The notes: generated by a model not told the origin, from the letters alone. A stretch of DNA of 64,000 bases from Agarilytica rhodophyticola (GCF_002157225.2 NZ_CP020038.1:1387001-1451000), one strand, 5' to 3'; positions 8,976 to 17,392 are shown, counted from the stretch's first letter. Numbers and translations are program-made.

Positions 8976-9842
8976 ATGAAAACTTTCACACTAATAATTG
9001 TTGTATTAATTTTGTTAGGAGGAGCGATCGCTTATCAGCCAGCGAAAGATAACCAGCTTAATGAGCAGCGTTATCAATCGACAGTAAATATTATTGAGGA
9101 GCTTTCATTAAAAGATAAGGAAATCAATACATTAATTATTAGGTCTAGATTTGGTTTGGATCAGAACTATGATGGTTTGGTCACAGCTTCTAAACAAATT
9201 TTGGAAAAGGCTAGTGTCTTAGAGCGTGAAATGCGTTCGCAACAATTATTTTCTTCCGGTGTGGGTGTGCAAAATTACTGGGATACTTATGAGAAAGATT
9301 TGCGCGAAAAATTAGATGCTATAGAAGCTTTTAAAGGCAATAATTCTATTTTGCGAAACTCCGTAGCTTATGCCCCTGAAGCTGGAGAGCGTGCAATAAA
9401 AGCAATAGAGAGTTTTAATCTCGAAACAATTACCGGTGCTATTGATAACATAAATACAACTTTATACAAGTATATTGCATCCGGCAATCGCCGTTACTTA
9501 GATAGCATTAAGCTCGAAATGTTAGATTTGGCTTCAGCAACTAATGCTATTGAAGATCGTCATTCAAAACGTATTTTTAAGGAATACTTAAGTCATCTAA
9601 GAGTTGTGGTTGAGAAACAAAAAGATACCGCCAACTTTATGTTAGAAGCGGTTAGTAACCATAACGCCGAAACGCTTATGAGAATTAAAACTATTTATGA
9701 AGGGCATCACAGAGATAATTTATCTCAACAAAAGGAGCAACTAAGCCTTTTGAAAAATTACAACTTAGTGCTATGTTTTATTTTGGTGCTTCTAACTGGT
9801 TGGCTCTTTAATAGTCAACGTTCATCACAGGCGGTTGAATAA
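8976..9842 (+). CDS. Membrane-anchored DAHL-like helical protein, copy 2
   Basis: 288 aa, clearly paralogous along its whole length to the gene before it. It shares SLKDKEINTLII, SRFGLDQNYD, FKGNNSILRNSV and LYKYI almost unchanged. It has an N-terminal membrane segment (residues ~3-19) and a second one near the C terminus (~266-281), leaving a short tail. The topology is therefore a periplasmic helical domain held by two membrane helices, like the input half of a sensor kinase without the kinase. It starts 45 bp after copy 1 with a purine-rich ribosome-binding stretch (AAAAGG). It probably works with the peroxidase and copy 1; no ligand or partner is evident. Confidence 0.8.
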   Translation: MKTFTLIIVVLILLGGAIAYQPAKDNQLNEQRYQSTVNIIEELSLKDKEINTLIIRSRFGLDQNYDGLVTASKQILEKASVLEREMRSQQLFSSGVGVQNYWDTYEKDLREKLDAIEAFKGNNSILRNSVAYAPEAGERAIKAIESFNLETITGAIDNINTTLYKYIASGNRRYLDSIKLEMLDLASATNAIEDRHSKRIFKEYLSHLRVVVEKQKDTANFMLEAVSNHNAETLMRIKTIYEGHHRDNLSQQKEQLSLLKNYNLVLCFILVLLTGWLFNSQRSSQAVE

Positions 9843-9888
9843 CTTTGGTTAAAGCTAAAGTTGCTATTAGATAGTCTCTTATTAGATG

Positions 9889-10275
9889 TTATTGGGGGGG
9901 CTCTACCCATTTAACTGCAGCAACATCTTTGTTCTCGTTGTGATCGGCGACTTTAGCTAAATACTCTTGCCAGTTTGAACTAAAGTTTTCTCCCAAAGAT
10001 CTTAAATATGACCAAGTGTAAATGCCTGAGTCATGACCGTCACTGAAGATAAGCTTTACGGCATAGTTACCTTGTGGCTCGATGTGAGTAATTCCAACTT
10101 GTGATTTATTTAGCTGCAATACTTCTTGTCCTTCTCCATGACCTTTCACTTCGGCTGAAGGTGAAAACACCCGCAAATATTCAGCGCTTAATTGGTAAAC
10201 ATGCGAATCAAACTCCACCTCTAAAATTTGAGATCGACGATGGAGTTTGATATTAGTTGGTGTTTTAGTGGGCAT
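9889..10275 (-). CDS. DUF971 / GBBH-like N-terminal domain protein
   Basis: 128 aa. It matches the small zinc-binding-fold domain found at the N terminus of gamma-butyrobetaine hydroxylases and as stand-alone proteins: LHRRSQILEVEF near the start, LSAEYLRVFSPSAEV, then FSDGHDSGIYTWSYL. As in Pseudomonas it follows hslU (26 bp gap), so it is probably the third gene of the hslVU operon. No catalytic role is established for stand-alone members; some DUF971 proteins have been linked to Fe-S cluster or MRP-type proteins. Confidence 0.88.
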   Translation of the reverse strand: MPTKTPTNIKLHRRSQILEVEFDSHVYQLSAEYLRVFSPSAEVKGHGEGQEVLQLNKSQVGITHIEPQGNYAVKLIFSDGHDSGIYTWSYLRSLGENFSSNWQEYLAKVADHNENKDVAAVKWVEPPQ

Positions 10276-10301
10276 GAAGGCCTTTGTTTATAAGCTTGCC
10301 T

Positions 10302-11624
10302 TTACAAAATAAATCGGCTGAGGTCTTCATTTTGTGATAACTCACCCAACTGTTTTTCCACAAACTCAGCAGTAACAACCACCTCTTTGGTGGCTCCGTC
10401 TGTGTCGTACGAAACTTCTTCCAATAGCTTTTCCAACACTGTGTGCAAGCGTCTTGCACCAATATTCTCGGTACTTTCATTTACACGGTAAGCTGTCTCG
10501 GCAATCTTGCGTATTCCTTCATCGGTGAAACTCAGAGCAATATCTTCTGCTGATAATAGGGCCTGGTGCTGTTCTGTTAAGGATGCATCGGGCTCAGTAA
10601 GTATGCGCTCAAAATCAGCAGGCGTCAGGGCTTCAAGTTCTACTCGAATAGGTAAACGTCCTTGCAGTTCGGGAATAAGATCTGAAGGCTTGGAAAGATG
10701 GAATGCACCTGAAGCAATAAATAAAATATGATCAGTTTTAATCATACCGTGCTTAGTACTAACCGTGCAGCCTTCGATCAAGGGCAACAGGTCACGCTGC
10801 ACACCTTCGCGGGAAACATCTGCCCCCGAAGCTCCCTCGCGCTTACTTACTTTGTCTATCTCATCAAGGAAGACAATGCCATTCTGCTCCGCTGCTTCAA
10901 TTGCCCGAGCTTTAAGTTCTTCTTCGTTAATTAGCTTTGAGGCTTCCTCATCGACAATTTTTTTGAAGGCTTTTTTAACCGTCATTTTTGTCTTTTTGGT
11001 TTTACCGCTCGACATGGATGAAAACATGTTTTGTAATTGGCTGGTCATGTCTTCCATGCCTGGAGGCGCCATAATCTCAACACCTACCTGCGCAGCAGTG
11101 ACCTCAATTTCAATTTCTTTGTCGTCTAATTCGCCTTGCCTCAGTTTTTTTCGAAAGATTTGTCGCGTCGATGACTGCGCTGAGTTTTCGCTTGGCTCAA
11201 CATCTCTTGCTGGCGTTAGCAAGGCGTCGAGTATGCGCTCCTCGGCTGCATCTTGTGCGCTGTGATTTACTTTCGTCATCTCTTGTTCGCGATACAGTTT
11301 AATCGAGCGATCGACTAGATCGCGAATGATCGATTCCACATCACGGCCAACATAACCCACTTCGGTAAACTTTGTTGCTTCTACTTTTACAAAAGGTGCG
11401 TTGGCTAATCTCGCTAAGCGACGTGCAATTTCAGTTTTACCTACACCGGTAGGCCCGATCATTAAAATATTTTTTGGTGTGATTTCATTGCGCATGGATT
11501 CATCGAGTTGCATGCGCCGCCAACGGTTTCTCAAGGCAATTGCCACGGCTTTTTTGGCCGACTGTTGGCCGACAATATGCTTATCCAATTCGTGAACAAT
11601 TTCACGGGGAGTCATCTGTGACAT
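10302..11624 (-). CDS. hslU: ATP-dependent protease ATPase subunit HslU
   Basis: 440-aa AAA+ unfoldase of the HslVU protease. It carries Walker [10 protein letters not shown], pore loop GYVG (in VGYVGRDV), Walker B FLDEID, a sensor-1 region ILFIASGAF and the C-terminal SRFIL tail that inserts between HslV subunits to activate them. The inserted I domain lies at about residues 110-240. It is 29 bp downstream of hslV and shares its promoter. HslVU degrades misfolded proteins and SulA-like substrates, particularly after heat stress. Confidence 0.98.
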   Translation of the reverse strand: MSQMTPREIVHELDKHIVGQQSAKKAVAIALRNRWRRMQLDESMRNEITPKNILMIGPTGVGKTEIARRLARLANAPFVKVEATKFTEVGYVGRDVESIIRDLVDRSIKLYREQEMTKVNHSAQDAAEERILDALLTPARDVEPSENSAQSSTRQIFRKKLRQGELDDKEIEIEVTAAQVGVEIMAPPGMEDMTSQLQNMFSSMSSGKTKKTKMTVKKAFKKIVDEEASKLINEEELKARAIEAAEQNGIVFLDEIDKVSKREGASGADVSREGVQRDLLPLIEGCTVSTKHGMIKTDHILFIASGAFHLSKPSDLIPELQGRLPIRVELEALTPADFERILTEPDASLTEQHQALLSAEDIALSFTDEGIRKIAETAYRVNESTENIGARRLHTVLEKLLEEVSYDTDGATKEVVVTAEFVEKQLGELSQNEDLSRFIL

Positions 11625-11653
11625 GAAGAGATTCTCTCTTACTTTAAAGTTAG

Positions 11654-12193
11654 TTAATAACTGAGTTCTTCTATGGTGAAGTTATGATTAGTATAAACGC
11701 AGACATCGCCGGCAATGGTAAGGCCTTTTTCAATAATGGTTTTCGCGTCTAATTCTGTGTTTTCTAATAAAGCTCGTGCAGCAGATTGGGCGAAGGCGCC
11801 GCCTGAGCCAATGGCGATAAGGTCATCCTCAGGTTGTATGACATCGCCATTACCAGTAACAATCAGTGATGCTTCGTGATTGGCCACAGCGAGTAAAGCT
11901 TCTAAGCGTCTTAACGCACGATCTGTTCTCCAGTCTTTGGCAAGCTCCACGGCTGCTCTCACTAGTTGGCCACCATGGGTTTCCAGTTTTGCTTCGAATC
12001 GCTCAAACAGTGTGAATGCATCTGCGGTGCCCCCGGCAAAGCCCGCAATTACTTTATCTTTATAAAGCCGTCTAACCTTACGCGCGTTTCCCTTCATAAT
12101 AGTATTGCCCAGAGACACTTGGCCGTCGCCACCGATGACAACTTTATTGCCTCTGCGCACAGATAAAATAGTGGTACCTCTGTATTGTTCCAC
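11654..12193 (-). CDS. hslV: ATP-dependent protease peptidase subunit HslV
   Basis: 179-aa proteasome beta-like Thr peptidase. The GTG start has AAGGA 6-7 nt ahead. The catalytic Thr sits in GTTILSVRR: residue 7 is expected to become the mature N terminus, so a six-residue propeptide (MEQYRG) must be removed, whereas in E. coli only the initiator Met precedes it. [10 protein letters not shown] and [11 protein letters not shown] are conserved family segments. It is the first gene of hslV-hslU-DUF971, preceded by a candidate sigma-32 promoter (12305-12332) and a leader hairpin (12270-12288). Confidence 0.98.
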   Translation of the reverse strand: MEQYRGTTILSVRRGNKVVIGGDGQVSLGNTIMKGNARKVRRLYKDKVIAGFAGGTADAFTLFERFEAKLETHGGQLVRAAVELAKDWRTDRALRRLEALLAVANHEASLIVTGNGDVIQPEDDLIAIGSGGAFAQSAARALLENTELDAKTIIEKGLTIAGDVCVYTNHNFTIEELSY

Positions 12194-12269
12194 GAATGTT
12201 CCTTAAATTTTGCTTGGATTGGTTATAGATTTTCCTGGGCCGCTCAAGATTAGTTTACAGGCCCTAGTG

Positions 12270-12288
12270 TCCTCTGTTTTTTAGAGGA
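12270..12288 (-). promoter_or_regulatory. 5'-leader hairpin of hslVU mRNA
   Basis: On the minus strand TCCTCT and AGAGGA form a 6-bp stem around an A-rich 7-nt loop. It falls close to the predicted 5' end of the hslV transcript. The E. coli hslVU leader carries an inverted repeat that stabilises the mRNA; this hairpin occupies an equivalent place but does not share its sequence. Confidence 0.45.
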
Positions 12289-12304
12289 TCTAATTCATAT
12301 ATGG

Positions 12305-12332
12305 AAGTGGGGGTGCAAATGATAAATTCAAG
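12305..12332 (-). promoter_or_regulatory. Candidate sigma-32 heat-shock promoter of hslVU
   Basis: Reading the minus strand, CTTGAA (12332-12327) is followed after 14 nt by CCCCACTT (12312-12305). The sigma-32 consensus is CTTGAA-N13-17-CCCCATnT, so the match is exact at -35 and misses one position at -10. The leader to the GTG start would be about 100 nt. The -35 hexamer lies inside an 18-bp palindrome (12324-12341). Confidence 0.65.
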
Positions 12333-12340
12333 CGTGAATT

Positions 12341-12517
12341 TAGAGCTAATTAACTGTAGGTGGCCATAGAGAAAAGAGAGGAATTTTGTTGTCTGTTTAG
12401 GTGCTTGCCGCCTCTCATAGTGGTACTAATAGCATTGCTACGAGCAAGGCAAGCAACGACAACGGGCGGCAAAATAACCGTTCTTAATTTATGCTAATTT
12501 GTATTTAATTAGCTCTA
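12341..12517. mobile_element. 177-bp MITE-like imperfect palindrome
   Basis: The ends are perfect 13-bp inverted repeats (TAGAGCTAATTAA at 12341-12353, its complement at 12505-12517); counting flanking T and A gives 14 bp. Further matching arms lie inside: ATTTTG/CAAAAT (12383/12470), GTTGTC/GACAAC (12388/12458), GCTTGCC/GGCAAGC (12403/12448) and a TTGCT-acg-AGCAA tip. No coding sequence is present. Ends beginning and finishing with TA would fit an IS630/mariner-type TA target duplication. It lies between the SPOR gene stop and the hslVU promoter. Only one copy is visible here, so mobility is inferred. Confidence 0.5.
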
Positions 12518-12531
12518 ACATTCAATGCTGC

Positions 12532-13059
12532 TTATCCTTGTGGACTGCGCTTTAATACTAGGGCTTCGTGGCGATTAGACAAGAGTATTGAGCGCGCTTT
12601 TGATAATTTTGATTTAGAGGTAAAAGGGCCGACGATAACACGATGCCAGGTTTCACCATTGCGAATTTTGGCCCTTTCTGTGTAGGCGTCTAGGTTAAGT
12701 AGGATTAATTCTGCACGCAGTTGATCCGCATCTTTCATCGATTGAAACGATGCAACCTGCAATAAAAACTCTTGTTTAGGGGATATTTTTTGTGGTTGAG
12801 ATGTTTTAGGCTTCGCTGCTTTTGGTGTCGGTACCTCGGTTTCTTTTAACAGGCTGTAAAAATCAAAGCGGGGCTTTTGAGATTCCTTAGCGCTCTCTTT
12901 TGGGGAGCTGTTGCTCTTTCCTTGGTCGGGTTGTATTTCTGACAGACGAGTTAAGAACATGATAAATGCACCTAACACGGCGCCAGTAAACAGCCATACC
13001 CACGCAGGTACGCGTGAAGGTTCGTGGTTTTTTCGGGTGTTTGAAGGACTGCGTGCCAT
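12532..13059 (-). CDS. SPOR-domain cell-division protein (FtsN-like)
   Basis: 175 aa. A cytoplasmic basic N terminus is followed by a membrane helix (residues ~19-38, VWLFTGAVLGAFIMFL), a Pro/Lys/Ser-rich linker and a C-terminal SPOR domain (~98-172; LLQVASFQSMKDADQLRAEL, then WHRVIVGPF). SPOR domains bind denuded peptidoglycan at the division septum. The same gene precedes hslVU in Pseudomonas, where argS lies immediately upstream; here argS is absent. It is FtsN-like in architecture, but orthology to FtsN is not proven. Confidence 0.9.
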   Translation of the reverse strand: MARSPSNTRKNHEPSRVPAWVWLFTGAVLGAFIMFLTRLSEIQPDQGKSNSSPKESAKESQKPRFDFYSLLKETEVPTPKAAKPKTSQPQKISPKQEFLLQVASFQSMKDADQLRAELILLNLDAYTERAKIRNGETWHRVIVGPFTSKSKLSKARSILLSNRHEALVLKRSPQG

Positions 13060-13389
13060 AATTTCGCGTGTATGTGGCCGGTGTTTTTAAGCGTTAATGT
13101 TACCGAAAGGTGTATGGTTTTTAATTTTATAAAAACAAAGTATATTTGATCACAAAAATATGCGGTGATGATAGCATAAAATCTTATGCTAAACGTAATT
13201 TCTTCATAAATTTTATTGGCTTAGCGATGTTTTCTAAGCTATTATCGAGGTTAACAGCAATACCCTTTCCAGAGCCTTTTCTGTGCTGTATGCTGGGTGG
13301 CAGGGGATTTCGATTAGATCAATTAGAATAGTAAGTGCGTTTCATTAAGTCTATTGAATCGCTACATTTCGTAATAGTCAGGTGAAATT
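13060..13389. other. 330-bp divergent intergenic region
   Basis: It separates the SPOR gene (minus) from the lipoprotein gene (plus). It contains an 8-bp perfect inverted repeat with a 4-nt loop at 13172-13191 (TAGCATAA/TTATGCTA), without a T-run, so more likely an operator or chance hairpin than a terminator. No convincing short gene is present; relatives have argS in this position. Confidence 0.5.
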
Positions 13390-14523
13390 ATGGGTTTCAA
13401 GTGCCGTTCTTGGCAACATATTGTTTTAATGGGTGCCTTCGTTGCATTGCTACAAGGGTGTGGAGGAGCGCCTGCAGGGCAATCGTCTTCGACAACTACG
13501 ACAACGCCTACTACAGGGACAGGCTCTAACGGCAGTGGTACGGCTACTCCTAATGATTCAACCGGCGAAGAAACGATAAGTTTTACTTCTAATTCTGCTG
13601 ACCAAATTGTTATTAGAGGTCAGGGGGGAAATGAGACTAGTGTTGTCAATTTTAGGGTTGCTACTATTGGCGGAACAGCTGTCGCAGATAGGAATATTAG
13701 CTTTGAAATCAGCAACACCCTTGGTGGTGCTAGGCTATTATCGGACACAGGCACTACTGACGCTTCTGGTAACGTATCGACTACGATACAAAGTGGCACA
13801 GTCGCAGCAGCAATTCGTGTTACAGCTACCTTAGCTGATGATAAGACGGCTGTTTCGAGCGAAGTACAGATATCAACCAGTACATTTATTGCCTCTTCTT
13901 TCCCGTTGACTGCAGACGGTGATGATGTTGTGGCGCCTTTTGCTGGTATTGATGCAATTGATCCAAGTATCACTGGGCCATATTTGCTGGTTGAAGAGGC
14001 TTCAAATGTTGCGGGTGTTGAAGTGGGGCTGCAAATGATTGCCACCGACCAATTTGGTCATAGGGTTCTAAATGGATCCGCAATAACGATTGTTTCACCA
14101 GAGACTGGTTTGGTTGAACCCGCTCGCTGTGTTTTCACTGCTGGCGTTTGCCGGGCGACCTTTTTTACCAACGCAGGTGTAAGCCCTTATAGTCTCGTAT
14201 CTCTAATGGCTTACGCTAATGGTGCTGAAGCGTTTACAGATCAGAACGGTAATAATATTTTTGATATGGGCGAGCCTTTTACTGATTTAGGCGAGCCCTT
14301 TGTCGATGAAAACGATAACGGCACATATGATTTGGGTGAGTTCTTTGTGGATGCTGATAGCGATGGGATGTACGATTCTGCAGGTAATGGTGAATGGGAC
14401 GGCCCATGTTTAACTGAGCCGAATTTATGTCCCGGTGAAGACTCAACCATAATATCTTCAACACTTACGCTTAGGTTGTTGCCAATAGAGGCTCCAACAC
14501 CCACCCCAACCCCAATGCCTTAG
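13390..14523 (+). CDS. Lipoprotein with bacterial Ig-like domain and Asp/Gly Ca-type repeats
   Basis: 377 aa. A lipobox (LLQGC, Cys24) predicts a lipoprotein. A Thr/Ser/Gly-rich linker (~30-60) follows, then a Big_1/invasin-like Ig domain (~70-160; FEISNTLGGARLL, TDASGNVSTTI). Residues ~284-338 contain three spaced blocks of the type DxNGxxDxGExF, resembling calcium-binding EF-hand/TSP3-like loops. The C terminus is a Pro-Thr repeat. It may be a surface adhesin or structural lipoprotein. AGGTGA precedes the ATG. It ends 2 bp before the convergent priA stop and occupies the site where related genomes have argS. Confidence 0.75.
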   Translation: MGFKCRSWQHIVLMGAFVALLQGCGGAPAGQSSSTTTTTPTTGTGSNGSGTATPNDSTGEETISFTSNSADQIVIRGQGGNETSVVNFRVATIGGTAVADRNISFEISNTLGGARLLSDTGTTDASGNVSTTIQSGTVAAAIRVTATLADDKTAVSSEVQISTSTFIASSFPLTADGDDVVAPFAGIDAIDPSITGPYLLVEEASNVAGVEVGLQMIATDQFGHRVLNGSAITIVSPETGLVEPARCVFTAGVCRATFFTNAGVSPYSLVSLMAYANGAEAFTDQNGNNIFDMGEPFTDLGEPFVDENDNGTYDLGEFFVDADSDGMYDSAGNGEWDGPCLTEPNLCPGEDSTIISSTLTLRLLPIEAPTPTPTPMP

Positions 14524-14525
14524 AT

Positions 14526-16784
14526 TTACATCTCTACCGGATTTACATCAATAGACCAACGAGCACGCTTACTCATTGCTAGTTGGTCTATTTCCTTCAC
14601 AGCTTCACTTAATACTCTTTGTAAATTATTTCTCGACGCCGACTTGATCTGCAAGACGAACCGGTAGCGTTCGTTAATTTTTTCTACTGCTGCGGCGTGG
14701 GGGCCTAGAATTGCGATATTATCTACTCCATGACTGAGGCGTTGCAATATCTGCGCAATTTGTTCAAGTAACCGTAGGCTGTTATCAGCTCGCTTGCTCT
14801 CTGAGCGAAAAGCGGCCATATGCCAAAATGGCGGTAGATTTGATTGGTAGCGCTGGGTCAATAATTCTCGTGCAAAAACGGCATAACCTTGCTCTATTAA
14901 GATTTGCAGCATGGGATGATCGGGCCTGTGTGTCTGCAGCAGTACTGTGCCCGCATTCTCGCCTCTGCCTGCACGGCCAGAAACTTGTGTAATTAATTGC
15001 CCCATATGTTCGAGTGTGCGAAAGTCGGGACTTAGCAGCCCTTGATCGGTATCGGCGACAATCACCAAAGTAAGATGGGGTAGATGATGTCCCTTGGCTA
15101 GCATTTGGGTGCCGACAAAAATACAGGCCTGCGCAGATTCTCCCACTAACAGTTTTTTCTCCATGCTTTGTTTTGTGCGAGTTGAGTCCCTATCAATCCT
15201 TACAACAGGAACGTTGGGAAACTGCGCTGCCAGTATTTGTTCTATCTGCTCTGTTCCATAGCCGGATGTTTGTAAGCTCTTACTTTTGCAGGAAGGACAT
15301 GATATAGGGACTCGAGTGCTGCGATCACAATAATGACAACGCAAATGTCTGGGGGAATTATGGAGAGTCATCCTCATGTCGCATGAAGAGCATTGTGCCG
15401 ACCAGCCGCAGTTGTGGCAAAGTAGGGCTGGCGCATATCCTCTGCGATTAACAAAAACTAAAACTTGTTGATGGTTTTCCAAGGTTTGCTTTAGTTGATG
15501 CAGACTATTCTGGCTGAGCCCCGCTACTAGATTCGCTTGTCGCAGGTCAGTGGTTTTTATTTCAGGCATCTTCGCGCCACCAGCTCTTAGACTGAGAACT
15601 AGCTTTTGGTAGCGCTGACTTTCGGCATTGTGCAGACTTTCAAGTGATGGTGTCGCCGAGCCTAGAATAATGGGAATCTTGAGCGTGTGTGCCCTAAAAA
15701 CTGACAAGTCTCTGGCTGAGTATTTAAAACCATCTTGTTGCTTGTATGATCTATCGTGCTCTTCATCGACAATGATCGCTCCGAGGTTTTTGAATGGTGT
15801 CAAAGAGGCGAGACGAGTACCAATAACAATTTGTGCCTGTCCGCTTTTTGCTTGCCACCAGTTCCGAGCTCTTGCTGCTTCGGAAACATTAGAGTGAAGT
15901 TCAACAATATTGACGTTAAAACGTGCCCGAAAACGCTTTACTGTTTGCGGGCTCAATCCTATTTCTGGAATTAATACCAATACTTGCTGTTTGGCTTGTA
16001 AGACACGAGCAACAATGTGCATATAGAGCTCTGTTTTACCACTGCCTGTTGCCCCTTCAACCAGGTAACAATTGTAAGTGTGGTAGCGAATCTGCTGCAG
16101 TGCTATGTTTTGCTCATCTGTCAGTGTCCTTGGTTCTTCCTTTAATAAGTCCTTGTTAGCCTCTATCTCAGTGGATGTTGTCAGCGCAGTTTGTTGTACA
16201 AGCCCCTTGTCGATAAGCCCTTTAATTGCATTGCTTGAGAAGTCTCTGGATTTCAGTTCTTGTGGGCTGATGTAGGTGTGCTCAAGTAGATATTGATGAA
16301 TCTCTTGCTGCTTTTTGGCACGTTTTAGAGCTTCGAATGGCAGGCCTTTGCCTTCTGGTGTGTGGGTGTAAACTTCGTCCGCTTCGTACTCCTTACCTTC
16401 TCTATAGCGCAGGGGAATAACGGCTTGAATAACTTCACCTAGTGGATGATGGTAGTATTTGGCTCCCCACTGACACAGGAGTAGTAATTCGCTGGGAATA
16501 AATGCTTCTTGGTCAAGCAATCGGATAATGGGTTTGATCTTTGAAGTGTCATATTGGCAGTGCTCTGACACACTAGTGACTATGCCGATTAGCTCTCGCG
16601 AACGAAATGGCACTACAACCCTGCTACCTATTTGCGGGGATTTTGCCCTTTGTTTCGCCTCTTGTTTTAGCTCTTCTTGCTGATCATCATGCATGATTAA
16701 AGACTCTGAGGCTTTGGCCTCAAAGGCGTAGGTATAGTGGTCTCGTAGTGGAACTGGGAGTGCTACTTCTAGAAATAATGACAT
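14526..16784 (-). CDS. priA: Primosomal replication-restart helicase PriA
   Basis: 752-aa superfamily 2 3'-5' DNA helicase that reloads DnaB at stalled forks. It has an N-terminal 3' DNA-binding domain (~1-110), Walker A GATGSGKTE, Walker B DEEHD, an insertion with eight zinc-binding Cys (CHNCGWSAQCSSC, then CHYCD and CPSCKSK) between helicase lobes, and motif VI QVSGRAGRG. Compared with E. coli there is an extra charged stretch near residues 30-50. It is divergent from rpmE, and priA beside rpmE is the Pseudomonas arrangement. Confidence 0.97.
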   Translation of the reverse strand: MSLFLEVALPVPLRDHYTYAFEAKASESLIMHDDQQEELKQEAKQRAKSPQIGSRVVVPFRSRELIGIVTSVSEHCQYDTSKIKPIIRLLDQEAFIPSELLLLCQWGAKYYHHPLGEVIQAVIPLRYREGKEYEADEVYTHTPEGKGLPFEALKRAKKQQEIHQYLLEHTYISPQELKSRDFSSNAIKGLIDKGLVQQTALTTSTEIEANKDLLKEEPRTLTDEQNIALQQIRYHTYNCYLVEGATGSGKTELYMHIVARVLQAKQQVLVLIPEIGLSPQTVKRFRARFNVNIVELHSNVSEAARARNWWQAKSGQAQIVIGTRLASLTPFKNLGAIIVDEEHDRSYKQQDGFKYSARDLSVFRAHTLKIPIILGSATPSLESLHNAESQRYQKLVLSLRAGGAKMPEIKTTDLRQANLVAGLSQNSLHQLKQTLENHQQVLVFVNRRGYAPALLCHNCGWSAQCSSCDMRMTLHNSPRHLRCHYCDRSTRVPISCPSCKSKSLQTSGYGTEQIEQILAAQFPNVPVVRIDRDSTRTKQSMEKKLLVGESAQACIFVGTQMLAKGHHLPHLTLVIVADTDQGLLSPDFRTLEHMGQLITQVSGRAGRGENAGTVLLQTHRPDHPMLQILIEQGYAVFARELLTQRYQSNLPPFWHMAAFRSESKRADNSLRLLEQIAQILQRLSHGVDNIAILGPHAAAVEKINERYRFVLQIKSASRNNLQRVLSEAVKEIDQLAMSKRARWSIDVNPVEM

Positions 16785-16847
16785 TCGAGATGCTTTTGAT
16801 TCATGCCCTTGATGGAAAAAACAGCTATGTTTGTTGTCAGAGCTTGC

Positions 16848-16870
16848 ACTAGTCAGTGTTTATGACTAGT
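16848..16870. promoter_or_regulatory. Inverted repeat in the priA-rpmE divergent promoter region
   Basis: ACTAGTCA and TGACTAGT make a perfect 8-bp inverted repeat around 7 nt, between the divergent starts of priA and rpmE. The site could be an operator for either gene. It does not look like a Zur box, the site one might expect near a zinc-binding L31 gene. Confidence 0.35.
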
Positions 16871-16993
16871 ATGCCGCCTCTGTTTTTACAGGCCGATACA
16901 TTAATGGTGTATGGTGCTCGGCACAACCTATTCTAACTAATAGGTTCTTACTAGATCGGGTGGCGATACACAAAGAGAAAATAAGGCAATATT

Positions 16994-17206
16994 ATGCAAG
17001 AAGATATCCAACCTAAATATAGCATGATCACAGCTCGCTGTAGTTGTGGTAATACCATTGAAACTCGTTCGACCTTGGCGAAAGATATTCATATCGACGT
17101 GTGTTCAAACTGCCATCCTTTCTACACTGGTAAGCAGAAAGTTTTAGATAGTGGTGGTCGTATCGATCGCTTCAATAAGCGTTTTACTCGTCGCGCTTCT
17201 AAGTAG
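16994..17206 (+). CDS. rpmE: 50S ribosomal protein L31, zinc-binding (C+) type
   Basis: 70 aa, full length. The four Cys of the C+ form are present (C16, C18, C37, C40), as is the conserved FYTGKQ...[11 protein letters not shown] segment. L31 bridges the large and small subunits at the central protuberance. Being the zinc-containing form, it can act as a zinc store, replaced by the YkgM-type paralogue under zinc limitation in many species. It is divergent from priA. Confidence 0.98.
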   Translation: MQEDIQPKYSMITARCSCGNTIETRSTLAKDIHIDVCSNCHPFYTGKQKVLDSGGRIDRFNKRFTRRASK

Positions 17207-17392
17207 TATTGTGTTAACAGCGGCTTCAACGTCGTTGTTATTGGGTCGCCGTTAAAATACTTAGGGTAAACACAATTTTGCTAATATTTTAACGGCTGAC
17301 AGCAGCTTTCAGCCATTATATATAGGTATAAAAGACAAAACCCTTCCTAGAAATTCTTACTTTCTTTTCTCTTTTAAACTTGAATATTGTCC

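Noticed and set aside
10765-11265. 166-codon open frame antisense to hslU
   Set aside because: Lies fully inside a strongly conserved hslU; Ser/Ala-rich composition is the shadow of the real gene.
13146-13331. 61-codon open frame before the lipoprotein gene
   Set aside because: No ribosome-binding site and no coherent protein features; overlaps a hairpin and the likely promoter region.
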